In this document: piece by piece, positions 15,085-22,738 of the stretch
Position numbering within the stretch: position 1 is the first letter of the stretch
How the letters are laid out: each line of letters opens with the position of its first letter
Source of the DNA: an uncultured Collinsella sp.
Lineage (GTDB): Bacteria; Actinomycetota; Coriobacteriia; Coriobacteriales; Coriobacteriaceae
Direction: 5' to 3'
Assembly: GCA_937950325.1 (NCBI GenBank)
Contig: CALFDJ010000024.1
Span: forward strand, 1-29,012
DNA length: 29,012 nucleotides
Program-made: the position numbers and the translations under genes
Notes under the pieces: model-generated
What the model was told of the DNA's origin: nothing
Seen by the model: only the letters and a program-made list of their open reading frames with translations
Databases searched by the model: none

Positions 15085-15948
15085 CTATTCGACGATTGGT
15101 GCTCCGTGGCCCCAAGAACCTTCCATGCCGCACACGGTCGAGGCAAACCCGGCAGCAAAGTCGAGCGCGCGCTCGATGGCCTCGGCGCCATCCTCACCGC
15201 GCTTGGCGGAATCGAGATAGCACATCAAAAACGAGGTGAGGAACGAGTCGCCCGCCCCCATGGTGTCCTTCATGTCCGTTACCGGTTTAGCCAGCTGGCG
15301 GTAATAACGCTCGCCGTCGTAAGCAATGCAGCCCTCGGCGCCCGCCGTAGCCGACACAAAACGCGGACCCAGGCCCTTCACCCATGCCAGACGCTCGCGA
15401 ATCTCGTCCTCACTCGCGGCATCCGCCGCACTAAAGAAAGCGAAATCGACGTAGGGCGCAATCTGCTCGTAGTACTCGTCGGTGGAGTCGTCCGAAAAGT
15501 CAAAAGAGACCGTGACGCCCGCAGCCTTCAGCTTGGGCAGCTCGCGCTCGGTAAAGCAATAGTTGCCCGAATGAACCACATCGAACTGCTTCATGTACGA
15601 AAGGTCAAAGCGATCGAGGACATAGCGCGCATCGCCACGGATACCGCCCTCGTTGGAGCCGAGGAAGACACGGTCACCGTCAACGACGGTCACGCGAGCC
15701 GCTCCGTTCTCGCCAATCATCTGCTCGCACTTGTCAAGCTCGATACCTTCATCCTCGAGGCTTGCAATGACATGCTCGGCAGCGGCGTCATTGCCAAAAA
15801 TACCCATGTATGCGGAGCGTGCGGCACCGCATTTCTTGGCATAAACGGCGAAGTTCACCGCATTGCCGCCGGGATACATGGTGTGGATATGCTCGTAGCG
15901 ATCGACGACGTTGTCGCCAAATCCGAGCGCGTTAACGTTAAATGCCAT
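15085..15948 (-). CDS. frlD: fructoselysine 6-kinase-like PfkB kinase (FrlD)
   Basis: The 287-residue ribokinase-fold kinase follows the FrlD pattern: GFGDNVVDRY (9-18), YPGGNAVNFAVYAKKCG (25-41), FDVVHSGNYCF (~140), VSFDFSDDSTDEYY, PYVDFAFFSAAD (~185-197), GCIAYDGERYYRQLAKPV and DTMGAGDSFLTSF (228-240, base Asp234). In E. coli FrlD phosphorylates fructoselysine at O6, and FrlB then cleaves the product; the FrlB-like gene lies 14 bases upstream on the same strand. The start ATG at 15948 has AAAGG just before it. A relative that prefers glucoselysine or another Amadori compound cannot be excluded. Confidence 0.88.
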   Translation of the reverse strand: MAFNVNALGFGDNVVDRYEHIHTMYPGGNAVNFAVYAKKCGAARSAYMGIFGNDAAAEHVIASLEDEGIELDKCEQMIGENGAARVTVVDGDRVFLGSNEGGIRGDARYVLDRFDLSYMKQFDVVHSGNYCFTERELPKLKAAGVTVSFDFSDDSTDEYYEQIAPYVDFAFFSAADAASEDEIRERLAWVKGLGPRFVSATAGAEGCIAYDGERYYRQLAKPVTDMKDTMGAGDSFLTSFLMCYLDSAKRGEDGAEAIERALDFAAGFASTVCGMEGSWGHGAPIVE

Positions 15949-15962
15949 GGCCTTTGCCCCTT

Positions 15963-16931
15963 CTAGTACTCGACAACACCCATATAGCGACGGAAATCGG
16001 GATCGTGATCAAACACCTTGCCGCGTGCAGCACGCAGCTCGCAGTTCATGGCGTAGAACAGCACCGGGTCCAGATAGGCACGGACGCTCGCCGGCACGGC
16101 TTCCATACCGTACTCCTTGGCATCGAGCACCATCAGCGTATCGGTATGCGTCTTAAGGAACGCCAGGGCGCGCTCGTCCATAGCACGGCACTCGCTGGAG
16201 CCCATCTGCAGGAAGTAAAAAACGCCATCCTGAGTAGCCTCGAAGGGGCCGTGGAAGTACTCGGCAGAGTGGATGTAGCTACAGTGCTGCCACTGCATCT
16301 CCATAAGAGAGCAGATAGCGAAACCGTAGGTCTGGCTAAAGTTGGGACCGCTGCCCAGAATGTAGAAGAACTCGTGCTCCTGGCAAAGCTTGGCAAAGCG
16401 ATCGCCCAGCTCGGCATTTACCTTCTCGCGTGCCGGGGGAAGAATCTTATCCATTTCGGCGATACCGGCATACATATCGGCAAGATCGGCGTAGCCCTCC
16501 TGCTGATCGAGCAGCTCGGCCGCAAGCGACAGCGAAATGCCAGCGGGGACCTCGGCCTGCGGCACGCCCTCGCCCCACGGGTAGACCCACGTGGTCCACT
16601 TGCCGGAGTCAATCTTGGATCCAGCGTTGTCGGTCTGGGCGATCACCGTAGCGCCGGCAGCAAGGGCAATCTCGCAGCCCTCGACGACCTCGGGGGTGTT
16701 GCCACTGTGGCTACAAGCGATGACCAGGGACTTCTCGCCCAGACGACGCGGACGCATGATATCGAACTCGCGAGCCGTATAGATATACGAAGTGAAGGTG
16801 GTTGCCTCGCGCTGCAGAAGCTCATGAGCCGGGATCAAATCGATCATGGAGCCACCGCAAGCAATCCAGTAGACGCTGTCGAACTTGCCCTTCTCGGCAA
16901 TTGCCTCTTTGATCAAATCGTGTGCGTTCAT
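15963..16931 (-). CDS. frlB: SIS-domain deglycase, fructoselysine-6-phosphate deglycase-like (FrlB)
   Basis: The ATG at 16931 follows GAAAGGA; the longer frame to 16964 has no such site. The 322-residue protein has two sugar-isomerase (SIS) domains. Residues 22-35 (WIACGGSMIDLIPA) and 70-82 (VIACSHSGNTPEV) form the phosphosugar site, and the second domain shows FYILGSGPNFSQTYG, SAEYFHGPFE (the Glu/His of the active site) and the end DHDPDFRRYMGVVEY, which matches the FrlB C-terminus closely. FrlB converts fructoselysine 6-phosphate plus water to glucose 6-phosphate and lysine in the cytosol. It is slightly shorter than E. coli FrlB at the N-terminus. Pgi at 27081 would take the glucose 6-phosphate into glycolysis. 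Confidence 0.88.
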   Translation of the reverse strand: MNAHDLIKEAIAEKGKFDSVYWIACGGSMIDLIPAHELLQREATTFTSYIYTAREFDIMRPRRLGEKSLVIACSHSGNTPEVVEGCEIALAAGATVIAQTDNAGSKIDSGKWTTWVYPWGEGVPQAEVPAGISLSLAAELLDQQEGYADLADMYAGIAEMDKILPPAREKVNAELGDRFAKLCQEHEFFYILGSGPNFSQTYGFAICSLMEMQWQHCSYIHSAEYFHGPFEATQDGVFYFLQMGSSECRAMDERALAFLKTHTDTLMVLDAKEYGMEAVPASVRAYLDPVLFYAMNCELRAARGKVFDHDPDFRRYMGVVEY

Positions 16932-16993
16932 ATCCAGTTCCTTTCTTGTTTGGCCCGCAATCAATGACGTTGGTTGCGTGGCCGATGGTTGTT

Positions 16994-17845
16994 TTAGTCA
17001 ATCAGATATTTCTCGAATGCGGCCATGTTCTTGGCATCTGCCGCCGCCGGGTCATCGTAGTAACGACCGTCCGTGATTTCCTGGCCCAGCATGCCGTCGA
17101 AACCATGGGCGTTGAGTGTGGCGACGAAGGCGTCCATATCGTGCTTGCCATCGCCCCACACCAGATGGCCATACGGGTCACCGTCGATAAAGTGCATCTC
17201 GTGAATTGCCCCATCACCAAAGGCGGCAAACCAGTCCTCGAGCGTCTCGCCTGCAACGCCCATCGCGGTTGTATCAACCATGGGCTGTAAGTACGGGCTC
17301 GCGACCTCGTCAATCATGCGCTTCGCATCGGAAACCGTCGTCACAAGGTTGCTCTCCTCGGGACGCAGGCTTTCCATCGTAAGCACCAGACCGTGCTCGC
17401 CGGCATACTCCGCCAGAATGGACAAGTGCTCGCGGCTGCGCTTCCAGGCTTCCTCGCGGTCCTCGTCCCAGTCGCCCCAGCCCGAGTTGATGGACATGCG
17501 GTCGCACCCAAGTACCTCGGCAAGCTCAATGCCGTGCTTAAAGTACGCCAAGCTGCGCTGTTCATGCAGCGGTTTGCGTGCGCAGTACTGCCAAGGATAG
17601 ACAACATTCTCGGGACACAGAGTACGATACCTAAGCCCACGGTCTGCAGCCTTTTTCGCCAGGACCTCAGCTTCAAAGTAGCCCGTGTGGTCGAGCGTCA
17701 CATGCGGCTCCGCACACCACAGCTCAATGGACTCAAAGCCCAAACGCTGCTGCACATCAAGGAAGTAATCGAGCGACCACATGATGTAGTGGATATTCAT
17801 GCCCGCAATCTGCTCGCGGCGCAGCGTCGGTTTGGATTCAGGCAT
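16994..17845 (-). CDS. frlC: sugar phosphate isomerase/epimerase, FrlC-like
   Basis: The ATG at 17845 follows AAGGAGG by 7 bases and starts 1 base after the preceding gene's stop. The 283-residue AP-endonuclease-2 type TIM barrel contains MNIHYIMWSLDYFLDVQQRLGF (residues ~16-37, split description), FESIELWCAEPHV, CPENVVYPWQ, MSINSGWGDWDEDREEAW, LTMESLRPEESNLV (the metal Glu), QPMVDTTAMG, HEMHFIDGDPYGHLVWGDGKHDM and GQEITDGRYY. These are the ligands of the Xyl_isom/FrlC family (fructoselysine 3-epimerase turning psicoselysine to fructoselysine). The place between frlB-like and an amidohydrolase gene supports FrlC, though other keto-sugar epimerases share the fold. Confidence 0.82.
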   Translation of the reverse strand: MPESKPTLRREQIAGMNIHYIMWSLDYFLDVQQRLGFESIELWCAEPHVTLDHTGYFEAEVLAKKAADRGLRYRTLCPENVVYPWQYCARKPLHEQRSLAYFKHGIELAEVLGCDRMSINSGWGDWDEDREEAWKRSREHLSILAEYAGEHGLVLTMESLRPEESNLVTTVSDAKRMIDEVASPYLQPMVDTTAMGVAGETLEDWFAAFGDGAIHEMHFIDGDPYGHLVWGDGKHDMDAFVATLNAHGFDGMLGQEITDGRYYDDPAAADAKNMAAFEKYLID

Positions 17846-17846
17846 C

Positions 17847-19430
17847 TTATGCCTCCTTATTTCGATCGAACACGATTTGTCCGTCCGACATCGTCATGTC
17901 AACCGCAAGATCACGTGCGTCGCGATAATCGAGGTCGAACACATCCCGGTCGAGCACGCAGATATCGGCAAGCTTGCCAACCTCAAGCGTACCCAGCTCG
18001 TCTTCGCGCATCAGGTCGTACGCGCCCCCGGCAGTCCAAGCGCGCAAGAGCTCGACAAGCGTCAGCGTGTTGACCTCATTCACGGGCAGTCCGTCGGCGA
18101 AGAATCCGCCGCACGCGCTGTAGATTGACTCGCCCAGGCTCGGAATCAGCAGCGGCAGATCCGTGCCGCAGCACACTGTGCATCCGGAATCTTCCATGCC
18201 GCGGCGATTCCAGCTGTGCAAAAGTCGCGTCTCGCCAATTTGTCGACGCATCATCGACAGGCAATCCTCGCGCCGGTCCAGCGTCAGAATCTGCGGATAG
18301 ACCTCGCAAATTCCACCTAACTTGCCAAACTCGACAAGATCGGTCGGGTCAGAGTTCTCGAGATCGGTAATCGCATGGCGGCGAAGCATCCGTCCATGCT
18401 CGTCTCGAGGCAGCGAGGCATAGAGCGCCACGGTGCGACGAACGGCGCCATCGCCCTGGCAATGCAAGGAATATCGGAAGCCGTCAGCATCAATTGCACG
18501 CAGCTCGTTCTCAATCAGATCCCACTCTGGCTCCTCGACGACCGTCTTGCCGGCAGCGCCCGCATCGGCCGAGTCCGCATAGGGGTCAATCATCTCGGCA
18601 AGCCCCGCCCATACGCCGCGATCGGTCATACGGTTGAAGCCAGAAAAACGAACGAACGGTCCCCGGAAGCGCTCTCGTGCCTCGCGGGCATATGCCAGAT
18701 TTGCACCGGCACCCACCGGCTGCGACATCATAGAGACGCGAACCGTCAGCTCACCAGATTCCTCACGGCGAGCCATTTCGTCGGCAAAGCCGTAGTAGTC
18801 ATCAAACGCCATCTCCTTGATGGCGGTAACGCCGCGTTCGTTAAGCATGCTCATGTAGTCCGAATACCCGGCACGCACCTCGGGCAGCGCGAGGAAATCG
18901 CTCATCATACGCCAGATCTTCTCGGCATAGCACGCCTGGGGTGTAAAGCCGTATCGCGCACTGGCGGCAGCATTGAGAACACAGGTATCCGCGCCCGGTG
19001 TAAAGCAGACGACGGGGATATCGCCAAAACAATCGTCAAACACAGCTGCCGTATTTGCGTTCTCGGCATCCGATGCCAACGTTTCGGGTAGGTTGTGGCC
19101 AAAAGCCGCCGCGCAATCCGGATGATCTTCTTTCCATGTACGCAAGAGCGACACGGCCTCTTTGGCATCAGCGATGCCGGACAGATCAGACCCCAACGTC
19201 CGCAGCGCCCAGCCTGTATAGAAGGTATGTACATCGATCAGGCCAGGCATGACGGTGCGGTCGCCCAGGTCAACTACCTCGTCCGCCTGGGTCAAATACG
19301 AAGCTACCTCACACTTGGTGCCAACAGCCTCAATTCGATTGCCACGGACCGCTACGAAACCTTCAAACGGCAGGTCCCCCGTACCGGTAAAGACGCTCTT
19401 AGACGTCAGGACCGTCAAACGATCAGACAT
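17847..19430 (-). CDS. Amidohydrolase 3 family protein (YtcJ-like) with altered HxH motif
   Basis: I choose the ATG at 19430, with AGGTGG 5 bases upstream; a GTG at 19439 is possible. Both overlap or touch the transporter's end, so they are coupled. The 527-residue protein has the composite barrel of Amidohydro_3: the N-terminal small domain, PGLIDVH (62-68), SLHCQGDGAVRRTVALY near 335-350, HAITDLENSD near 365-375, CCGTDLPLL near 425-435 with the conserved Asp, and the ending DELGTLEVGKLADICVLDRD. The metal motif HxH is HTF here (His68, Phe70), an atypical loss. YtcJ relatives hydrolyse N-substituted amides such as formamides. A role in freeing a blocked amino group of an Amadori compound is a guess. 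Confidence 0.85.
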   Translation of the reverse strand: MSDRLTVLTSKSVFTGTGDLPFEGFVAVRGNRIEAVGTKCEVASYLTQADEVVDLGDRTVMPGLIDVHTFYTGWALRTLGSDLSGIADAKEAVSLLRTWKEDHPDCAAAFGHNLPETLASDAENANTAAVFDDCFGDIPVVCFTPGADTCVLNAAASARYGFTPQACYAEKIWRMMSDFLALPEVRAGYSDYMSMLNERGVTAIKEMAFDDYYGFADEMARREESGELTVRVSMMSQPVGAGANLAYAREARERFRGPFVRFSGFNRMTDRGVWAGLAEMIDPYADSADAGAAGKTVVEEPEWDLIENELRAIDADGFRYSLHCQGDGAVRRTVALYASLPRDEHGRMLRRHAITDLENSDPTDLVEFGKLGGICEVYPQILTLDRREDCLSMMRRQIGETRLLHSWNRRGMEDSGCTVCCGTDLPLLIPSLGESIYSACGGFFADGLPVNEVNTLTLVELLRAWTAGGAYDLMREDELGTLEVGKLADICVLDRDVFDLDYRDARDLAVDMTMSDGQIVFDRNKEA

Positions 19431-19439
19431 CACAACCAC

Positions 19440-20903
19440 CTACACCGGAAGCATGCCAGAGATTGCCGTTACAATCACGCCAAAGACGACCATGAAAATG
19501 AAGAACTTCCAAATGGTCTTCCACCATTGGCCAAACGAAATCCTAGCCACGGCAAGACCGGCGACCGTCATGCCCGCCACGGGGCTGATGGTGTTGATGG
19601 TCTGGTTGGCAAACTGGAGCGCGGTGACGGCTGCCTCGGGATTGAGGCCCATGAGCTCGGTCAGGGGGCCCATAACGGGCATGGTGAGCGCCGCCAGGCC
19701 AGAACTCGAGGGAACCAGCAAAGAGAGCAGGCCAAGGACGATATACATAAACGTGGTGTAGACGGCGGCGGGTGCGCCGGCGAGCGCGGTAGCGAGCGCC
19801 TGGAGGATGGTGTCGATGATCATGCCGCCCTCGGCGATGACCAGAATACCGCGAGCGATACCGATAACGATGGCAGCGTACGCAAAGTCGGCGAGACCCT
19901 TAACGAACTCCTCTGCGATTGTCTGCTGGTCAAGACCGCCCAGGATACCGGCAAGCAAGCCCATGCCAAGGAACACGGCGGAAATCTCATTCATGTACCA
20001 GCCCTGGGTAACAAGACCCCAGACGATAATGCCCATACCGCAAGCAAAATCGATGAGCACGAGCTTCTGACGGATAGTGAACTCTTCCTCGATGGAGGCA
20101 TCGGTCACGGAAAACTCAATACGCTTGAGCTTATCGTCCTCGTACACAATGGACGACTCGGGGTTTTTCTTGACGCGCATGGCGTAGCGCATGGCCCATG
20201 CGATACCGACGGCAGTGAAGATAACCCAAGAAACGGCGCGCAGCCACAGTTGCGGATTACCCTCGATGCCAATGATGCCTTGGGCGATCAAAACATTAAA
20301 CGGGTCGATGGTCGAAGCACAATATCCCAGGTTAGGACCAAGGAAGCAGATGATGAATGCCGTCATCGAGTCATAACCGATACCCATCATGATGGGAATG
20401 AAGATGGCATAGAACGGCAGGGCTTCCTCAGACATACCAAACGTAGTGCCGCAAATGGACAGCAATGTCATCGTGATGGGAATGATGAGGATGTCCTTGT
20501 TCTTGAGCTTTTTAATCACACGGCTCATGCCGGCATTCAAAGCGTTGGTCTTGGTGATGATCGCGAACGATCCGCCAATCAATAAGACGAACGCAACGAC
20601 GTCGGCAGCCTCCTGGATGCCCTTGGTGGGCGCTTGCAGAACCGCGAAGATATCCTGGCCCAGATTGATGGTCTCGCCGGTCTCGGAATCGGTGTAGTTC
20701 TTATCGACCTGTTCATAGGTTCCAGCAACGGCAACTTCACGCTCGCCCGCCGCTGTCGAAATCGTCTTGCGCTGATACTGACCAGAGGGAACGATCCAAG
20801 TCAGGACCGCAAAGACAACGATCAGCAAGAACATGATCGTATAGACATGCGGTAATTTGAACTTAAAACGTCTGTTTGTCTTCTTCGCCTTCGTATCTGA
20901 CAT
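19440..20903 (-). CDS. YfcC family transporter (DcuC-like ion transporter superfamily)
   Basis: The ATG at 20903 follows GGAGG at 5 bases; the longer frame (21098) runs through the operator and terminator, so it is not used. The 487-residue protein starts with a short basic tail (KAKKTNRRFKFKLPHVYTIM) and has about 11-12 membrane segments. YfcC features include FLLIVVFAVLTWIVPSGQYQ, ICGTTFGMSEEALPFYAIFIPIM, FLGPNLGYCASTIDPFNVLIAQ and LLVPSSSGLAALTMPVMGPLTEL (the two re-entrant hairpin-like motifs). Family members move carboxylates or amino-acid and peptide-like substrates by ion coupling. It is the first gene of the catabolic train and so the likely importer; canonical fructoselysine operons use an APC-type FrlA or an ABC system instead. 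Confidence 0.87.
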   Translation of the reverse strand: MSDTKAKKTNRRFKFKLPHVYTIMFLLIVVFAVLTWIVPSGQYQRKTISTAAGEREVAVAGTYEQVDKNYTDSETGETINLGQDIFAVLQAPTKGIQEAADVVAFVLLIGGSFAIITKTNALNAGMSRVIKKLKNKDILIIPITMTLLSICGTTFGMSEEALPFYAIFIPIMMGIGYDSMTAFIICFLGPNLGYCASTIDPFNVLIAQGIIGIEGNPQLWLRAVSWVIFTAVGIAWAMRYAMRVKKNPESSIVYEDDKLKRIEFSVTDASIEEEFTIRQKLVLIDFACGMGIIVWGLVTQGWYMNEISAVFLGMGLLAGILGGLDQQTIAEEFVKGLADFAYAAIVIGIARGILVIAEGGMIIDTILQALATALAGAPAAVYTTFMYIVLGLLSLLVPSSSGLAALTMPVMGPLTELMGLNPEAAVTALQFANQTINTISPVAGMTVAGLAVARISFGQWWKTIWKFFIFMVVFGVIVTAISGMLPV

Positions 20904-20945
20904 AGATACCTCCAAAGAACTCGAGACTGCATCGTATCTCGCTTC

Positions 20946-20968
20946 AACGTTTGCACAATGCAAACGTT
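20946..20968. promoter_or_regulatory. perfect inverted-repeat operator in front of the catabolic operon
   Basis: AACGTTTGCA (20946-20955), 3 bases, then TGCAAACGTT (20959-20968): perfect 10-base arms. It lies between the predicted transcription start and the transporter's ribosome binding site, 43 bases before the ATG. The GntR/UTRA regulator next door is the obvious candidate, but LacI-type proteins also use such sites. Confidence 0.7.
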
Positions 20969-20982
20969 CTATGACGTTCCAT

Positions 20983-21011
20983 AGATTACCAGCAGCTTTT
21001 TCCTTCATCAA
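20983..21011 (-). promoter_or_regulatory. promoter of the fructoselysine-type operon
   Basis: On the minus strand a -35 TTGATG (21006-21011) and -10 TAATCT (20983-20988) are 17 bases apart. The start of transcription would fall near 20976, just before the inverted repeat at 20946-20968, so a bound repressor would block elongation or opening. Confidence 0.5.
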
Positions 21012-21072
21012 GATAATTTCAAACTGATTGCCGCAACGCGGTTGAACGGTTGCGTTTGCGCCGTGAACGGTA

Positions 21073-21110
21073 TGGAAACGCCCGGTGAGATGATCCACCG
21101 GGCGTTTCCA
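21073..21110 (-). terminator. hairpin after the GntR regulator gene
   Basis: Perfect 15-base arms TGGAAACGCCCGGTG (21073-21087) and CACCGGGCGTTTCCA (21096-21110) with an 8-base loop, 12 bases after the regulator's stop. No T-run follows on the minus strand, so it may be a weak terminator. Confidence 0.65.
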
Positions 21111-21121
21111 TTCGCAATGTC

Positions 21122-21865
21122 CTAGATGTCAAAAACGTAGCGAGACCCAACGATCCGCTGACGACCGATGATAAACGGCCGCCGCTGCTCATCGAAAAAG
21201 AAGGCTTCCATATAAAACAAGGGCTCGCCAACGGGAACTGCCAACAGTCGAGCGACCTCGGGCGACGCGCACGCGATCTCGAGCGTGCACGGGTCGGTAA
21301 ACGCGGGCGTGCGGCCCGTCCGGTTGCGCACGAACTCAAAAATGGATTGGTTAGATAGAGGTGCCGTTGATAGATAGGCGTTGTCCTCGTAAACATATAT
21401 GTTGTTCTCGAGCATGACAGGGACGCCATCGGCAGTGCGCACGCGCTCAACGCAAATCAAGTCAGTTCCAACGGGAACACCAAAGAACTGTGCTTCGGTG
21501 GAATCCGCCGGCAGTATCTTTCTCGAAATGACACACGCCCCCGGTTCCATTCCGTTAACGCGACATGCGTCCGAAAAACTCTGGACGTCATCCTTCTGGC
21601 GAATCTTGCGCTTAAGCTTGGGGGCATTGACAAACGTGCCTTTCCCCTGCCGCTTCGTTAGATAGCCCTGCTGGACGAGCTCCTCAATAGCGCGTCGCAC
21701 GGTAACGCGGCCAACTTTATAGCTCTCAGCCAATTCGAATTCGTTGGGTATCCGCGCGCCCGCCTTGTAGGCGCCGGAGTTGATTTCGTTTTTGATGATA
21801 TCAATAACCTGTTGGTACAGCGGTATCGCTGCTTTACCGTCAGTTGGCCCTTCAGTCGGTGGCAT
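21122..21865 (-). CDS. GntR family regulator with UTRA domain (HutC subfamily)
   Basis: The ATG at 21865 follows GAGAGGG by 4-5 bases. The 247-residue protein has the GntR winged helix at 15-80 (IPLYQQVIDIIKNEI, then RIPNEFELAESYKVGRVTVRRAIEELVQQGYLTKRQGKGTFV) and a UTRA ligand-binding domain from ~95 to the end (DDVQSFSDACRVNGMEPGACVISRKI, VPVGTDLICVERVRTADGVPVMLENNIY, VGEPLFYMEAFFFDEQRRPF). HutC-type proteins bind phosphorylated sugars or similar metabolites and leave DNA. FrlR of Gram-positive fructoselysine operons belongs to this subfamily. It lies directly upstream of, and points the same way as, the operon, with its own terminator-like hairpin, so it probably controls the inverted repeat at 20946. 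Confidence 0.92.
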   Translation of the reverse strand: MPPTEGPTDGKAAIPLYQQVIDIIKNEINSGAYKAGARIPNEFELAESYKVGRVTVRRAIEELVQQGYLTKRQGKGTFVNAPKLKRKIRQKDDVQSFSDACRVNGMEPGACVISRKILPADSTEAQFFGVPVGTDLICVERVRTADGVPVMLENNIYVYEDNAYLSTAPLSNQSIFEFVRNRTGRTPAFTDPCTLEIACASPEVARLLAVPVGEPLFYMEAFFFDEQRRPFIIGRQRIVGSRYVFDI

Positions 21866-21892
21866 ATACCCTCTCCCAGCACAATTAATTCT

Positions 21893-21931
21893 AAAACGGG
21901 CTTAAGGGCATTCAACAAGCCCTTAAGCCCG
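21893..21931 (-). terminator. intrinsic terminator of the HAD phosphatase gene
   Basis: CGGGCTTAAGGGC (21897-21909) and GCCCTTAAGCCCG (21919-21931) form a perfect 13-base stem with a 9-base loop; minus-strand RNA ends in TTTT. It lies 85 bases after the gene ending at 22016 and 28 bases before the GntR start. Confidence 0.88.
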
Positions 21932-22015
21932 CATTAGCTTAAAGTATGCTAGGTGTCGCACCAAAATGTTGGCTATTTACTCATCAGACCCGAAAAACGC
22001 GCAACTACCGCGCTC

Positions 22016-22675
22016 CTAAGAAAGCGTGAGCAGCTCCGGCAGCTGGTCGATAATCTTGTCCGCGGCATCCTGGCTAAAGCCAAAGCGCTCCTCGCGCTTG
22101 GCAATGACTGTCAGGCCGGCTCGCTTGCCGGCAGTGATGCCAGGCACCGAATCCTCGACGCAGCAGCAGCGATTCGCGGGCAGCCCCAGCAGGTCCAGCG
22201 CATGCAGGTAGATGTCGGGCTCGGGCTTGCTCTCCTTAAACTGCTCGCCGCTCACCACATACTCAAAGGCATCCGACAGCCCGCATGCGTTGAGCACTTC
22301 CTCGATGCTATCCATGGGAGACGAGCTGGCAAGCGCCACGCGAACGCCACGGCGCGGCAGCTCTCGAATCGTATCCACGGCGCCTGGGTTAATCAAAGCC
22401 TGATAGTCGCGCGGACGCTTATGCGCCCACTCGTTCCAACGGGCCAACGCTTCCTCGCCAGTGAAATGCCCCTTACCGGCGCGCTCAAACCAATCGACCA
22501 GCATATGCAGGAAGAACTGGTGCGAAGTACCGACCTGCCCATTCAACTCCTCTTGAGTCAGGTTAAGCCCAAGCTCCTTGGCAAACGCGGCAGTCTCGCC
22601 CAGGTAGTAATACTCGGTATCGACAATCACGCCGTCCATGTCAAAGATAACGGCGTCGAACGGAAATGCGGACAC
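22016..22675 (-). CDS. HAD-superfamily phosphatase, beta-phosphoglucomutase-like
   Basis: The start is the GTG at 22675 (MSAFPFDAVIFDMDG), 5 bases after GGAGG; the upstream frame to 22723 reads through a terminator hairpin. The 219-residue enzyme has HAD motif I FDMDGVIVDTE (11-21, Asp12 and Asp14), a helical cap, motif II VRVALASSSPMDS (~112-124), motif III Lys in KESKPEPDIYLHALDLLG (~150-167) and CCVEDSVPGITAGKRAG (~172-188). This is subfamily I with an alpha cap, as in beta-phosphoglucomutase and sugar-phosphate phosphatases such as YcjU or YniC. The substrate is not known. It is probably transcribed separately from the upstream Cof gene, because a terminator stands between. Confidence 0.87.
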   Translation of the reverse strand: MSAFPFDAVIFDMDGVIVDTEYYYLGETAAFAKELGLNLTQEELNGQVGTSHQFFLHMLVDWFERAGKGHFTGEEALARWNEWAHKRPRDYQALINPGAVDTIRELPRRGVRVALASSSPMDSIEEVLNACGLSDAFEYVVSGEQFKESKPEPDIYLHALDLLGLPANRCCCVEDSVPGITAGKRAGLTVIAKREERFGFSQDAADKIIDQLPELLTLS

Positions 22676-22690
22676 GGCACCCTCCCTAAC

Positions 22691-22716
22691 AAAAGGGCGC
22701 CCGCAAGCGGACGCCC
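22691..22716 (-). terminator. intrinsic terminator of the Cof-type HAD gene
   Basis: On the minus strand GGGCGTCCGC and GCGGGCGCCC pair (one G-U) through a short TT-centred loop and run into TTTTGTT. It is 23 bases after the gene ending at 22739 and just ahead of the next gene's start. Confidence 0.85.
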
Positions 22717-22738
22717 GAGCCATGCACTATCGGCGATT

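Noticed and set aside
15942..16967. 341-residue plus-strand open frame opposite the FrlB-like gene
   Set aside because: Antisense shadow; frlB-like motifs are on the other strand.
19095..20585. 496-residue plus-strand open frame opposite the YfcC and amidohydrolase genes
   Set aside because: It is antisense to two confidently identified genes, and its His/Asp/Gly/Arg-rich composition is typical of such shadows.
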